The notes under the pieces: model-generated | What the model saw: the letters and a program-made list of their open reading frames with translations, nothing else | What the model was told of the DNA's origin: nothing | Database searches by the model: none | Part shown: positions 26,340 to 35,715 of the stretch, in pieces | Numbering within the stretch: the stretch's first letter is position 1 | Layout: every line of letters starts with the position of its first letter | Made by a program: the position numbers and the translations under genes | DNA from: Verrucomicrobiota bacterium | GTDB lineage: Bacteria > Verrucomicrobiota > Verrucomicrobiia > Verrucomicrobiales > Akkermansiaceae | Length of the DNA stretch: 63,897 nt | Assembly (NCBI GenBank): GCA_030835305.1 | Contig: JAURPJ010000040.1 | Coordinates: 1-63,897, forward strand | Direction: 5' to 3'

Positions 26340-27416
26340 CTATTCAGCCATCGCAGCCTTCACTTTCTCTTCGATTTCAGCGTAAAGAGCTTCATCTTCT
26401 TTAAGAGCAACCTTTGTCGCATCGCGCCCCTGCCCCAGCTGTGAACCATCATAGCTAAACCAACTTCCGCGCTTTTGGATAATATCAAATTCCTGGGCCA
26501 GATCGATCAATGATCCAACCGAGGAAATTCCCTCGTTATACATAATGTCAAATTCCGCATCGGTAAATGGAGGAGCGACCTTATTTTTCACAATCTTAAT
26601 CTTGGTCCGGCTCCCCATGACCGTACCGTCCGTTGCCTTGATTTGGCCAATTCGGCGAATATCGACGCGAACGGATGAGAAAAATTTCAGCGCCCGACCA
26701 CCGGGAGTGGTCTCCGGACTACCGAACATCACCCCGATCTTCTCTCGGATCTGGTTGGTGAAAATACAAGTGGTCCGAGCCTTCGAGATAAAGCTTGTCA
26801 GCTTCCGCATCGCCGCGCTCATGAGCCGCGCCTGTGTGCCCACGGTGGAATCCCCAATCTCGCCGGAAAGTTCCTGCTTGGTGACCAAGGCCGCCACCGA
26901 GTCCAATACCACCACGTCAATGGCATTGGAGCGGACCAAAGTCTCTACAATCTGGAGTGCTTCCTCACCCGAAGAAGGTTGGGAGACCAAAAGGTCATCT
27001 ACATTCACTCCAAGCTTGCGGGCATACCTTGGGTCGAGAGCGTGCTCAACATCGATGAAGGCAGCCAAACCGCCGGCTTTCTGTGCCTGCGCGATCGCAG
27101 TTAAGGTCAAGGTGGTTTTACCGGACGATTCCGGTCCGAAAATTTCAACAATCCGGCCCCGCGGAAAACCACCCACTCCGAGAGCGCGGTCGATGACGAG
27201 GTTCCCCGTGGGAATGGCCTCCACGTCCATCCGGCGATCATCGCCCAAACGCATAATGGCAGCCTCGCCAAAATCCTTCTGGATCTGGGTGATTGCAAGA
27301 TCCAAGTTTTTCTTACGAGCGGCTGCTAGCTTATCATCTCCTTTGGCGGCCGCAGCGGCGGGAGCTTTCTCTTTCTTTTCAGACATGGCGGTATTTTTAG
27401 TGGTAGTAGAACTCAT
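26340..27416 (-). CDS. recA: Recombinase RecA
   Basis: This is the central homologous recombination protein and SOS coprotease. The 358-residue product contains the P-loop [12 protein letters not shown] (near residue 93), the Walker [14 protein letters not shown], loop L1/L2 sequences ([39 protein letters not shown]) and a full C-terminal domain. The N-terminus carries an extra Ala/Lys-rich stretch of about 25 residues ([15 protein letters not shown]), longer than E. coli RecA. A perfect palindrome (27459-27469) sits 43 nt upstream of the start, a plausible regulatory site. Confidence 0.98.
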   Translation of the reverse strand: MSSTTTKNTAMSEKKEKAPAAAAAKGDDKLAAARKKNLDLAITQIQKDFGEAAIMRLGDDRRMDVEAIPTGNLVIDRALGVGGFPRGRIVEIFGPESSGKTTLTLTAIAQAQKAGGLAAFIDVEHALDPRYARKLGVNVDDLLVSQPSSGEEALQIVETLVRSNAIDVVVLDSVAALVTKQELSGEIGDSTVGTQARLMSAAMRKLTSFISKARTTCIFTNQIREKIGVMFGSPETTPGGRALKFFSSVRVDIRRIGQIKATDGTVMGSRTKIKIVKNKVAPPFTDAEFDIMYNEGISSVGSLIDLAQEFDIIQKRGSWFSYDGSQLGQGRDATKVALKEDEALYAEIEEKVKAAMAE

Positions 27417-27458
27417 GACAACGTTAGGTGTAAGTTAAGTTAACGGAGGTAATCACAA

Positions 27459-27469
27459 GAACAGTGTTC
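27459..27469. promoter_or_regulatory. Palindrome GAAC-AGT-GTTC in the recA promoter region
   Basis: GAACAGTGTTC is an 11-bp inverted repeat 43 nt upstream of the recA start. Its half-sites are those of LexA boxes (GAAC/GTTC in Gram-positives). From memory, verrucomicrobial LexA uses TGTTC-N4-GAACA. Here the same half-sites occur in the opposite order with a 1-nt gap (GAACA-G-TGTTC). It may be an operator of a LexA-like repressor or a coincidence. Confidence 0.35.
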
Positions 27470-27639
27470 ATAAAAGCAAAATTTTGCGAGAATCGAAAAT
27501 AATTGATCTCCCAAACAGGCCCATTCTTCCCAATCAAAGAGAATCGTTGCCCGCAGCTCTTATTCCTTGTTCATTCGAGGCACGTCTATGTCATTCCGGA
27601 TAGCCGTCCGATGACAAGCAAGAACACAACGCTACGAGA

Positions 27640-27729
27640 CCCTTGCTTAAAGATGGCTACGAAGAATTGGCAGCGACACAAAGCAGGCTGATCGACAAGC
27701 TCGCAGCCGAAATTGCAGCCAAACTATGA
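27640..27729 (+). pseudogene. 3' remnant of a PqiC-like (ABC transport auxiliary lipoprotein) gene
   Basis: The last ~30 codons before the lipocalin gene encode LLKDGYEELAATQSRLIDKL followed by AAEIAAKL and a stop. This resembles the C-terminal helix of PqiC/DUF330 proteins, which typically end '..Y..L..A.S..L..L...IA..L'. No intact upstream frame is found in the preceding 220 nt. The stop codon overlaps the lipocalin ATG as ATGA, the signature of translational coupling. The piece is probably the end of a lost upstream operon partner. The family assignment is tentative because so little remains. Confidence 0.4.
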
Positions 27730-28277
27730 AATTACTCTTACCAGTCATTGCCCATCTCCTATTGATTTCCTGCTCGCAGTCTCTCCCACCGCTTCAAACG
27801 GTGCGGGACCTCGATCTCAATCGATACGATGGTGAATGGCATGAAGTGGCGAGACTCCGAAACCTTTTTGAGAAGGACCTCATCGCAGCAAAAGCAACCT
27901 ATGGAGTGGGGCTGGAGGGACCGGTTCGGATTTTGAGCGAAGGCCTGAAATCAACAGGTGAAACCACGAGAATTACGGGCTCGGCAAAGCTTGTCGGCAA
28001 AGGAAAGCTCGAAGTTCTCTTCGACCCTTTCCCGGCAAACCTATTCACCGGAAATTACTGGGTTCTCTGGATCAATGAAAGCTACGAACGGGCCATCGTG
28101 GGAACACCCGATCGCAAGCATTTATGGCTTCTCTCCAAGGATCCAAAAGATATGCTGAGGGATTTCACCGAACCTCTTCAGATGATCCAGGCCCAGGGAT
28201 TTGAAATTGAAAAGCTTTTCGAAAATCCAAAGCGCCTGGCCCCGAATACGCGCACCAGGTTATTCGTGGTCCGATGA
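27726..28277 (+). CDS. blc: Outer-membrane lipocalin (Blc-like)
   Basis: This is a 183-residue lipoprotein. The signal peptide ends in LLLISCSQS, so Cys17 would be lipidated. The lipocalin fold is shown by DLNRYDGEWHEVARLRNLFE (motif 1, the G-x-W near residue 39), the NYWVLWINESYERAIVGTP motif 2 region and LWLLSKDP near the third conserved region. Bacterial lipocalins bind lysophospholipids or fatty acids at the outer membrane. The start overlaps the stop of the upstream PqiC-like remnant, suggesting that it once belonged to a lipid-trafficking operon. Confidence 0.88.
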   Translation: MKLLLPVIAHLLLISCSQSLPPLQTVRDLDLNRYDGEWHEVARLRNLFEKDLIAAKATYGVGLEGPVRILSEGLKSTGETTRITGSAKLVGKGKLEVLFDPFPANLFTGNYWVLWINESYERAIVGTPDRKHLWLLSKDPKDMLRDFTEPLQMIQAQGFEIEKLFENPKRLAPNTRTRLFVVR

Positions 28278-28355
28278 GAATTACTCTTCCCAGCCAAGGA
28301 AGTCAAGAATGTCCTTGACGTTCGCAGAGTAAATCCCGTCAGAATCAGAGGTATT

Positions 28356-29789
28356 ATGTGGTTAAGATGTATTATCAACTTAAACCGCACAACCTTCTCA
28401 ATTATCCGCATGGTGGTAATTGTTCTATCCCCTTCGGCGGGGGCGGTCGACTTATAGGTGGAAGGCTTTGAAGCCGGTGATGGCGGCTTCCCCGTCACCA
28501 ACGAAAATAATCATGATGATCCATGGGCCTACGACGCCGATGCCGGAACTTGATCGACAGACAACTCGCCAAATGGAGCTCCCAACGAGTACAAACGACT
28601 GACGAGTTCAGAAATCGCGATCACTACGACCGGAGATTATCTCGTGAATTTTGATCATCGCTACGACACTGAAGGAGGCGATTGGGACGGAGGAGCGCTA
28701 TATATAAGGGCCAATAGGGGACCGTTCACCTGTGTCGAAGGGGAAAGGTTCACTGAGAACGGTTGCAACACCGAAAACCTAATCGGCGCACACGCCTTCC
28801 CGGGATTGACCGCCTTTGGTAGAATCTCTCGCGGCCACCCTGCGGGAACCCATATCACATCCACGGGCGGTCCGTTTACCTTAGGAGTCGGTGACACCGT
28901 TCAGTTTCAGTTCCTGATGGCTAACCATCAAGGTGTAGTCGGCACAATAAGCCCAAACTTGGAAATCGACAGTATCAGTGCTGTTTCTGTCCCCGACGGT
29001 GATGGCGACGGCATGCCTGACGACTATGAAGACGCCAACGGGCTCGACAAGGCGGCAAACGACTCCGCAGGAGACTCTGATTTGGATGATTCAAGCAATC
29101 TTCATGAATTCCTCACCGAAACCAATCCCCAGAACGATGACAGTGATGATGATAGCATCTTAGACGGTTCGGAAACCAATACCGGAATTTTCGTCAGTGC
29201 CACCTATACCGGAACCAATCCTTTGAGTGAAGATTCGGACAGCGATGGACTGACCGACGCTGTTGAAACCAACACCCAAATTTTTGTGGACGCAAATAAT
29301 ACCGGGAGTAACCCGAATCTCGCTGACACCGACAATAAAGGTTTCAGCGATGGCTTCGAAATCAATTCAGCAGTCGATCCTAACGACGACGCCTGCGTTC
29401 CGGCGGTCTGGTCAGTTCGCAATGCTACTTCAAGTGTCCCACTAAATTCAATCGTCGATACCCGGGCTCTTTTTGAATCTCCGGCGAATATCATCGCCGA
29501 GATCCACACTTTCGAGATTAACATCAATTTCCGGGAAAACGCCCAAGGACCATTCCCGGATTCGCGCACCTTCCCCGTTCTTCCAGGACAGGACACGGAC
29601 ACCAACGACTATGGTCTGCTCGCTACCAGCACGATCTTTATTGGTGACCCCGGGGTTTGCACCTTCGGCTTCAACAAGGATGACGGTGGCGGTTTGTTTA
29701 TCGATGGAGAAGTCGCCATGATTGATGGTCGCAACCGTGGCTCAACGACCACTCTCAGAGCAACCTACCTCCCCTATGGAACCCTTTGA
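28356..29789 (+). pseudogene. Secreted protein with calcium-binding repeats, broken by TAG and TGA
   Basis: A single frame runs for 477 codons with two stops, TAG at 28455 and TGA at 28551. Before the first stop are a short start and a hydrophobic signal-like segment (IIRMVVIVLSPSAGAVDL). Between and after the stops the sequence is protein-like: VEGFEAGDGGFPVTNENNHD, YKRLTSSEIAITTTGDYLVN, and then thrombospondin type 3-like repeats such as DGDGDGMPDDYEDANGLD, NPLSEDSDSDGLTDAVETNT and NPNLADTDNKGFSDGFEINS. The 381-codon part after 28644 is open but lacks a signal peptide. I considered selenocysteine for the TGA but the TAG in the same frame argues for decay. The intact protein would have been exported. 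Confidence 0.6.
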
Positions 29790-29910
29790 TAGAATTTGTC
29801 TACTAGAAAAGAGGGGGCGAAGCCAAGGTCCAGCTCTTTGTCGCGAATGAAAAAGGCAAGAAAACTGAAAGTTTCAATAGCGCAGACTCTGAATAGAAGG
29901 AACCGTAAAC

Positions 29911-31401
29911 TCAGCCTTTTAGAAGATCCCGAAATCGCCCGTAGGCAGTCGCCCACTCATCAGGATGCGCCGGCTCAAAACGCCTGGTTTGGAAAGACTC
30001 TCGAATCATCGCCCGCCCTTCAACCAAGCTACCAAAACCCCCAAGCGCCGCTTTCTGCATCATGACATTTCCTGCCGCTGTGGCCTCATAAGGCCCAACC
30101 ACAACCGGACGATTGATACTGCTCGCAATACTCTTGTTCAACTGGTCATTCTGACCGCCGCCACCGATGATGTGGAGAACTTCAATTTCATCTCCAATCA
30201 CTTCCTCCAACCTTTCCAGCACGAAGCGAACTTTCATTGCAAGACTATCAGTCACCAACCGGAGAATCTGGGCTGGTTCATCCGGAACCACTTGTCCGGT
30301 CTCCCTACAGAAATCCTGAATGACCCGCGGCATGTCACAACGTCCCGTAAAGCGCCCATCATCAGGATCGATAAATGACTGCAATCTTTTAGCACCCGAT
30401 GCCATCTCGGCTAACTCACGGTAGCTCCAGTCACTCCCCTGCTCTCTCCAAACCCGCCGACATTCCTGCACCAACCAAAGCCCGTTGATGTTTTTCAATA
30501 ATCGGATGGTATCGAAAACCCCGACTTCGTTCGTGAAATTATACGAGCGCGCCAAAGGGGTGATGATGGGCATCTCAAGCTCCACACCCAACAAGGACCA
30601 GGTTCCCGAGCTAAGATAAGCGAATTTCGATCCACTCTCCGCAGGCACCGCCGCCACCGCCGAGGCCGTGTCGTGACTCCCCACCGTGACCACTTTGGTA
30701 TCCGTTGACAGTCCTATTTCATCTCTTAGCGAAGCCTTGACGGTTCCGAGATCTGTTCCCGGATCCACAAAATCCGGAGCAACATCCATTGAAAGTTCAA
30801 GCGCCTCGAACAAAGCCCGCGACCAGTCCTTTTTGATTGGATTGTAAAACTGGGTCGTGCTCGCATCCGTGCGCTCACAAAAGGCTTTCCCGGTCAGCCG
30901 GTGATTCAGCAAATCAGGCACCATCAGAAATTGATCTGCCTGGGGCAGCACCGAATTAGGATCTTTCACCTCCGCCCGCATCTGTGGCAAAGTGTTAATA
31001 TCCATAAATTGGATTCCCGTCTTTTCGAAAATGATCTCTCTCGAAACTCGTGTTGCAAGATCATCGTACATTCTCTTGGTCCGTGGGTCACGGTAGTGTC
31101 GCACACCCCCCAAAAACTTACCCTCCTTATCGATAAATCCATAATCCACCCCCCACGTATCGACTCCGATTGAACGAATATTTACAGCTCCGTATCGTTC
31201 AACTGACAGCCTTAGCCCCTCCATCACCCCTGTCCACAGCCCCTCGAAGTCCCAATAAAGACCTTCTCTCTTTTCCACTGGCTCGTTCTCGAAGCGATGA
31301 ACTTCTTTCAGGGAAAGCCTCCCCCCGGAGATGATCCCGGCAATCACCCGACCGCTTCCCGCGCCCAGATCAACTGCCAGATATACCGAACCATCGGACA
31401 T
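29911..31401 (-). CDS. rhaB: Rhamnulokinase
   Basis: This FGGY-family sugar kinase phosphorylates L-rhamnulose to L-rhamnulose 1-phosphate. The 496 residues match the family length. The N-terminal phosphate-binding loop is LAVDLGAGSGRVIAG, with further motifs SIGVDTWGVDYGFIDKEG, TVGSHDTASAVAAVP and LHIIGGGGQNDQLNKSIASS. The gene lies 3 nt behind the mqo-like gene and in one direction with the aldolase-dehydrogenase gene, so it is the last gene of the rhamnose cluster. All motifs seen are intact, although the isomerase that supplies its substrate is truncated in this locus. Confidence 0.93.
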   Translation of the reverse strand: MSDGSVYLAVDLGAGSGRVIAGIISGGRLSLKEVHRFENEPVEKREGLYWDFEGLWTGVMEGLRLSVERYGAVNIRSIGVDTWGVDYGFIDKEGKFLGGVRHYRDPRTKRMYDDLATRVSREIIFEKTGIQFMDINTLPQMRAEVKDPNSVLPQADQFLMVPDLLNHRLTGKAFCERTDASTTQFYNPIKKDWSRALFEALELSMDVAPDFVDPGTDLGTVKASLRDEIGLSTDTKVVTVGSHDTASAVAAVPAESGSKFAYLSSGTWSLLGVELEMPIITPLARSYNFTNEVGVFDTIRLLKNINGLWLVQECRRVWREQGSDWSYRELAEMASGAKRLQSFIDPDDGRFTGRCDMPRVIQDFCRETGQVVPDEPAQILRLVTDSLAMKVRFVLERLEEVIGDEIEVLHIIGGGGQNDQLNKSIASSINRPVVVGPYEATAAGNVMMQKAALGGFGSLVEGRAMIRESFQTRRFEPAHPDEWATAYGRFRDLLKG

Positions 31402-31404
31402 CGA

Positions 31405-32895
31405 TCAGACAAGATTAAGATCAGCGATGGCCCTCCCATGAATCTCAAGATAGCGATCACGTGCAAGGTCTACTTTCAGATCCTCATTCCAGTTTGGAAT
31501 CATCTCACTCATCCGGGCCTTTGCCTCGTCAGATTCAAGCAACTGCGGCAGGCAACGCTGGATACATTCGAGCATCACCTGGGCCGAAACCGAGGCACCC
31601 GGCGAGGCACCAAGAAGGGCCGAAAGTGTCTTGTCGGAACTGGTCAAAACTTCCGTACCATAATGCACGATTCCCGGTTCTTCACCGGGTTCCTGCTTGA
31701 TGGCCTGAACCCGGATCCCGGCATCAATCACCTCCCAATCCTCCTCACGAGCATCCGGATAGAAATTGCGCAGTTCCCGCATTCTCGATTCCTTGGATTG
31801 CAACCCCTGCTCGACCAGGTATCTCACGAGATCCAAATTGTGTATTCCCACCTTCATTAAGGAGAGAATATTTCCGGGGCGGACCGAGCGTGGCAAATCA
31901 AGATGACTCCCACCATCATGGAGGAACTTTCCGGTCCAAGCCGCAAATGGCCCGAAAAGAAGATAACGCTCACCATCAATCACCCGCGTATCAAGATGCG
32001 GCACCGCCATCGTAGGTGCGGCCCCCAGCGCCTGCCCGTAAACCTTGGCAGTGTGCTTTGCAACCACCTCGGGGTTCCCGGTAATCATCCACTGCCCGCC
32101 AATCGGAAAGCCGCCATAACCCTTTACCTCCGGGATCCCTGACTTTTGAAGCAACGGAAGCGATCCTCCGCCCGCTCCCACAAAGACAAAGTCAGCATGC
32201 ACCATTTGTTTTTGGCCCGTTTCCTCATCACGAACAGTGACAATCCAGCCCTTCTCCAAAGTTTTTTTATAGAGATCCACAACCCGCTGACCAAAGTGCG
32301 TTCCGCAATGATCCTGCTCATCAAGCCACTCGCAAAAATGACGGGAAATCTCGCCGAAGTTCACATCGGTACCTCCCTCCATGTAGGTTGCCGCAACTGG
32401 CTGCCCCTGATCCCGTCCCTGCATCAAAAGCGGAGCCCACTCCTCTATTTCCTTCCGGTCAGTCGAGTGCTTCATCGGCTCGAAGAAGTGATGCTTCTTC
32501 AACCCCTCATACCGGGCCTTCAAATATGGAACCTGCTCTTCGGTGTGAACGAGCGAAATATGCGGTAAGGCATTCAAACATTCACCGGTGTCTTTGATGA
32601 TCCCTCTTCTTGCGGCATACGCCCAAAATTGGAGGGAATGTTCGAAGTCTTCGAAAACCGAGATCGCCTTGGTAACATCGACAGCTCCGTCCCCTTCTTG
32701 GTGGGGAGTGTAGGATAACTCACAGATTCCGGCGTGGCCGGTCCCCGCATTATTCCATCCATTCGAAGCCTCTTGGGCGGGTTTCCCGGTCACCTCGAAA
32801 AGATGCACCGAGAGACCTGGTTGCAATTCCTTTAGCATTACCCCGAGCGTCGAGGACATGATCCCGGAGCCGATAAGAAGAACGTCGGTTTTCAT
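31405..32895 (-). CDS. mqo: Malate:quinone oxidoreductase family protein in the rhamnose cluster
   Basis: This FAD enzyme family oxidises (S)-malate to oxaloacetate and reduces membrane quinone. I start at MKTDVLLIGSGIMSSTLGVM (496 residues). The ORF could extend 28 codons upstream, but these would overlap the preceding gene. The FAD dinucleotide motif is at the N-terminus. ASNGWNNAGTGHAGICELSY is a hallmark of Mqo, and GGGSLPLLQKSGIPEVKGYGGFP is further support. It lies 13 nt after the aldolase-dehydrogenase gene and 3 nt before rhaB, so it belongs to that transcript. Mqo is not a standard rhamnose gene. It might act on another 2-hydroxyacid such as the L-lactate made from lactaldehyde. That is inference. 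Confidence 0.88.
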   Translation of the reverse strand: MKTDVLLIGSGIMSSTLGVMLKELQPGLSVHLFEVTGKPAQEASNGWNNAGTGHAGICELSYTPHQEGDGAVDVTKAISVFEDFEHSLQFWAYAARRGIIKDTGECLNALPHISLVHTEEQVPYLKARYEGLKKHHFFEPMKHSTDRKEIEEWAPLLMQGRDQGQPVAATYMEGGTDVNFGEISRHFCEWLDEQDHCGTHFGQRVVDLYKKTLEKGWIVTVRDEETGQKQMVHADFVFVGAGGGSLPLLQKSGIPEVKGYGGFPIGGQWMITGNPEVVAKHTAKVYGQALGAAPTMAVPHLDTRVIDGERYLLFGPFAAWTGKFLHDGGSHLDLPRSVRPGNILSLMKVGIHNLDLVRYLVEQGLQSKESRMRELRNFYPDAREEDWEVIDAGIRVQAIKQEPGEEPGIVHYGTEVLTSSDKTLSALLGASPGASVSAQVMLECIQRCLPQLLESDEAKARMSEMIPNWNEDLKVDLARDRYLEIHGRAIADLNLV

Positions 32896-32908
32896 AAAAA
32901 ATGATCTA

Positions 32909-35101
32909 TCAGCGAAGAAACGCTTCGTGAAGCCCTCCGTCAACCGCCAAGACCTGCCCGGTCGTTTTTGAAGAGGCATCGCTCAACATAAAGAGCATCC
33001 CTTGCGCCTGATCCTGCAGCGTGATGGGAGCCTTGGTCAGCGTGCGATTGGCATAAAAATGCGCCAGCTTGCCACGAAGATTCTCCGTGCTTTCATCGTC
33101 ACTAAAGGGAATTTCGTACTTAGTTAGAGAGGCAATGACCCGATCCCGCGGAAACATCCCGCTTCCAGCCACCACCGTGGCCGGGGCCACCCCGTTCACA
33201 CGCACGAGCGGCGAGAGCTCGATCGCAAGCTCACGAAGCAAATGATTCGCAGCCGCCTTCGATGCATCGTAAGCAAGACTCCCTTTTTTGGAAACGACGG
33301 CATTGGCACTCGTCGTGACCACCATCGAACCTTTAAGCCCCTGGGCCCGCCAAATATTGGAAGCCTCATCCGCGACAAAATAAGGCCCGGCGACATTGAT
33401 CCCGAAGGTAAGCGCCCACTTGTCGTCGGGAATGTGCCCGTTGCGGTCCGGCGGCACAAAAATCCCGGCGGTAACCGCAATATGATCAAAACCACCATAG
33501 GCATAAACCACCTCATTAAGCATGGCTTTGATCGAATCTCGATCAGTCACGTTGCAGGCCAGCCCAATGGCATTCCCACATCCTGAAATTCCCGTTCCAG
33601 CCACCCCGATCCCCTGCCCGACCTTTGCGATCAATTCAGCCGAGGTCTCTTCGGCAGCTTCCAGATTCAAATCAGCGCAAACAACATGCGCTCCCTGGTC
33701 GATCATCAAGTGGGCCATTTCCCTGCCAATTCCGCTACCTGCCCCGACGACAATGACCACTTTGCGGGCATACTCACGCTCGGGTGGCATGCGCTGAAGT
33801 TTCGCCTCTTCAAGAGCCCAATATTCAATATCAAAAGCCTCTTTTTGAGGAAGACCAATGTATTCATCAATCGCCTCCGCACCGCGCATCACCGAGATCG
33901 CACAGTTGTAAAATTCAGCCGTCACGCGCGACTCCGATTTATTCTTTCCGAAGGCCACTATCCCGATTCCCGGAATAAGGACTACGGTCGGATTCGGGTC
34001 ACGCATCGCAGGCGAAGAGGGCTCCTTGTTGGCCTCGTAGTATTCCGCGTAGTCGGCACGATACTTTTCCAATCCCTCAACCAGCTTGGCCCGGAGGATC
34101 TCAAGATCTTCATTCTGCGGATCCCAATCGACGTAGAGCGGCTTGATCTTGGTCCGCAGGAAGTGATCCGGACAAGAAGTCCCCAACTCGGCAAGGCGCT
34201 TCGCGGCGCGAGAATTCACAAATTCCAAAGCCGCGTCCGTTGATTCAATCGTCGCAATAAATCGATGCTGCTGGCTCACCTGTCCACGCAACCACGGCAC
34301 GATTTCGCCCACCAATTCTTTTTGCTGGGCAATAGATAGCTTTTCATATTTCTGCCCTTCAAATGTCTGGTCTCCCTTGCCTCTGTCTTCGATGTATCGA
34401 CCGGCCCGTTCAATCAACTCCAGGGTGAGTTCGTAACACTCCTTGTCGTCGTCCGCCCAATTGATGAGACCATGTTGCCCCATGTTAATCCCTCTGGCTT
34501 GAGGGTATTTTTCGCAGACGTTTTGAAACAAAAGTCCCAGGTCAAATCCCGGACGTTGCCAGGAAGTGTAAATCACTTCATCCCCGAAAATCTCTCTTGT
34601 AATCGCTTCCGAGTTTTTGGTCGCACAGATCGAGATGAAGGCATTTGGATGCATGTGATCGACATGCTTGTGCGGAATGAAGGAATGCAAGGGAGTATCA
34701 ATCGACGACGGCCTCGGATTCAGATTAAAAGTGGTGTGGCGATACATCCCAACCATATCGTCTTCGATCCCGGTCTTCACCCCATTCGGGGACGTCTCGT
34801 TGTAGATCTTCTGCAATGCGATCAGCTTGTCTTGATATAGAGACGAGAAATTTCCAACCCTTGCAGTCCGCAAGTCACCACCCGATCCCTTAACCCACAG
34901 AATCTCAACTTCTTCACCGGTCAATGGATCGACCTCCATCACTTTCGAAGAGGTGTTTCCCCCTCCAGTATTGGTGATACGTTGATCGTCACCGAGGATA
35001 TTTGATCGATAGGCAAGACGCTCAACAGCATTCATTGAGCCGACTTTCGCGTCGTCCCAATCGTAATTCACATGGCGATATTCGGATGGTTTAAATGACA
35101 T
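32909..35101 (-). CDS. Bifunctional rhamnulose-1-phosphate aldolase / short-chain dehydrogenase
   Basis: This is a 730-residue fusion. The N-terminal ~400 residues form a class II aldolase domain with zinc ligands in the HKHVDHMHPNAFISI and MGQHGLINWADD stretches. The C-terminal ~280 residues are a short-chain dehydrogenase with the NAD motif VVGAGSGIGREMAH and catalytic YDASKAAANHLLRELAIELS. Such fusions split L-rhamnulose 1-phosphate into dihydroxyacetone phosphate and L-lactaldehyde and oxidise the latter to L-lactate (RhaEW type). This makes it the central enzyme of the cluster. The start MSFKPSEYRHVNYDWDD lies 71 nt downstream of the rhaI remnant. Confidence 0.92.
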   Translation of the reverse strand: MSFKPSEYRHVNYDWDDAKVGSMNAVERLAYRSNILGDDQRITNTGGGNTSSKVMEVDPLTGEEVEILWVKGSGGDLRTARVGNFSSLYQDKLIALQKIYNETSPNGVKTGIEDDMVGMYRHTTFNLNPRPSSIDTPLHSFIPHKHVDHMHPNAFISICATKNSEAITREIFGDEVIYTSWQRPGFDLGLLFQNVCEKYPQARGINMGQHGLINWADDDKECYELTLELIERAGRYIEDRGKGDQTFEGQKYEKLSIAQQKELVGEIVPWLRGQVSQQHRFIATIESTDAALEFVNSRAAKRLAELGTSCPDHFLRTKIKPLYVDWDPQNEDLEILRAKLVEGLEKYRADYAEYYEANKEPSSPAMRDPNPTVVLIPGIGIVAFGKNKSESRVTAEFYNCAISVMRGAEAIDEYIGLPQKEAFDIEYWALEEAKLQRMPPEREYARKVVIVVGAGSGIGREMAHLMIDQGAHVVCADLNLEAAEETSAELIAKVGQGIGVAGTGISGCGNAIGLACNVTDRDSIKAMLNEVVYAYGGFDHIAVTAGIFVPPDRNGHIPDDKWALTFGINVAGPYFVADEASNIWRAQGLKGSMVVTTSANAVVSKKGSLAYDASKAAANHLLRELAIELSPLVRVNGVAPATVVAGSGMFPRDRVIASLTKYEIPFSDDESTENLRGKLAHFYANRTLTKAPITLQDQAQGMLFMLSDASSKTTGQVLAVDGGLHEAFLR

Positions 35102-35172
35102 GATTTAAAAAAATTACTTCTAAAAAAATTTGAGGCTTTAAGCGCAGCTTCCGCTTTCGGAGACCCCGAGAG

Positions 35173-35445
35173 CTACTCGCCGTGCCGCGCGGCCAGCCTT
35201 GCAACCTCTGCCGGGTCATCCCCTTCCTCGAAATCCCACAGGACGTGCACTGCCACCTTAGGGCAGCAGCCCGAAAATTTATGGACCTCTCCGGCATCAG
35301 CGAGCTTGTCGGCCAGATCGATGGCTGCGCCGTCCTGCAAAAACTTCCCAAACCGGGTTCCAGTATCGGCAAGCCCCCACGAAGGAAGCTCAATCTCAAA
35401 ACGATCGAGTGCTTCGTGAATACAGAGTCGAATTTCCGGAGTCAT
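35173..35445 (-). pseudogene. rhaI: 5' remnant of L-rhamnose isomerase gene
   Basis: Only about 90 residues remain, starting MTPEIRLCIHEALDRFEIEL and containing LPSWGLADTGTRFGKFLQ, DAGEVHKFSG and VAVHVLWDFEEGDDPAEVAR. These match the N-terminus of RhaI-type L-rhamnose isomerases, which are about 420-430 residues long. The frame stops after AARHGE, where complete proteins continue 'AARHGV.AG.INPN.FQ'. The metal-binding and catalytic parts are missing. The break lies just ahead of the aldolase-dehydrogenase gene, consistent with an internal deletion of about 1 kb. The stump cannot be an active isomerase. Confidence 0.75.
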
Positions 35446-35715
35446 TGAAATGCTGTAAAAAAAGATGCCAGGTCGTTCACGACAGGTCGCGTCTCGAAAT
35501 GAGAAATTTCCAAGCAATCCGATGATCAAAAAACGAACAGAAGGTATTACGCAGCACTCTCGATAACACAAAACGTTTCATGTTGATAGACTTGTGCTCA
35601 CGCGGCTCAAATACAAGGCAAAGATCAGGACTTGGTACTAACAGATTCCTGCTGGACAAAATGCGTGGAGAATTCGGCCTAGCGCGGGTCCTGATTGGTA
35701 TCGCCTTCGATTCAC

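Noticed and set aside
28551-28553. In-frame TGA in the calcium-repeat gene as a selenocysteine codon
   Set aside because: The same frame also has TAG at 28455, no hairpin of the expected type follows the TGA, and the site is not in a redox motif.
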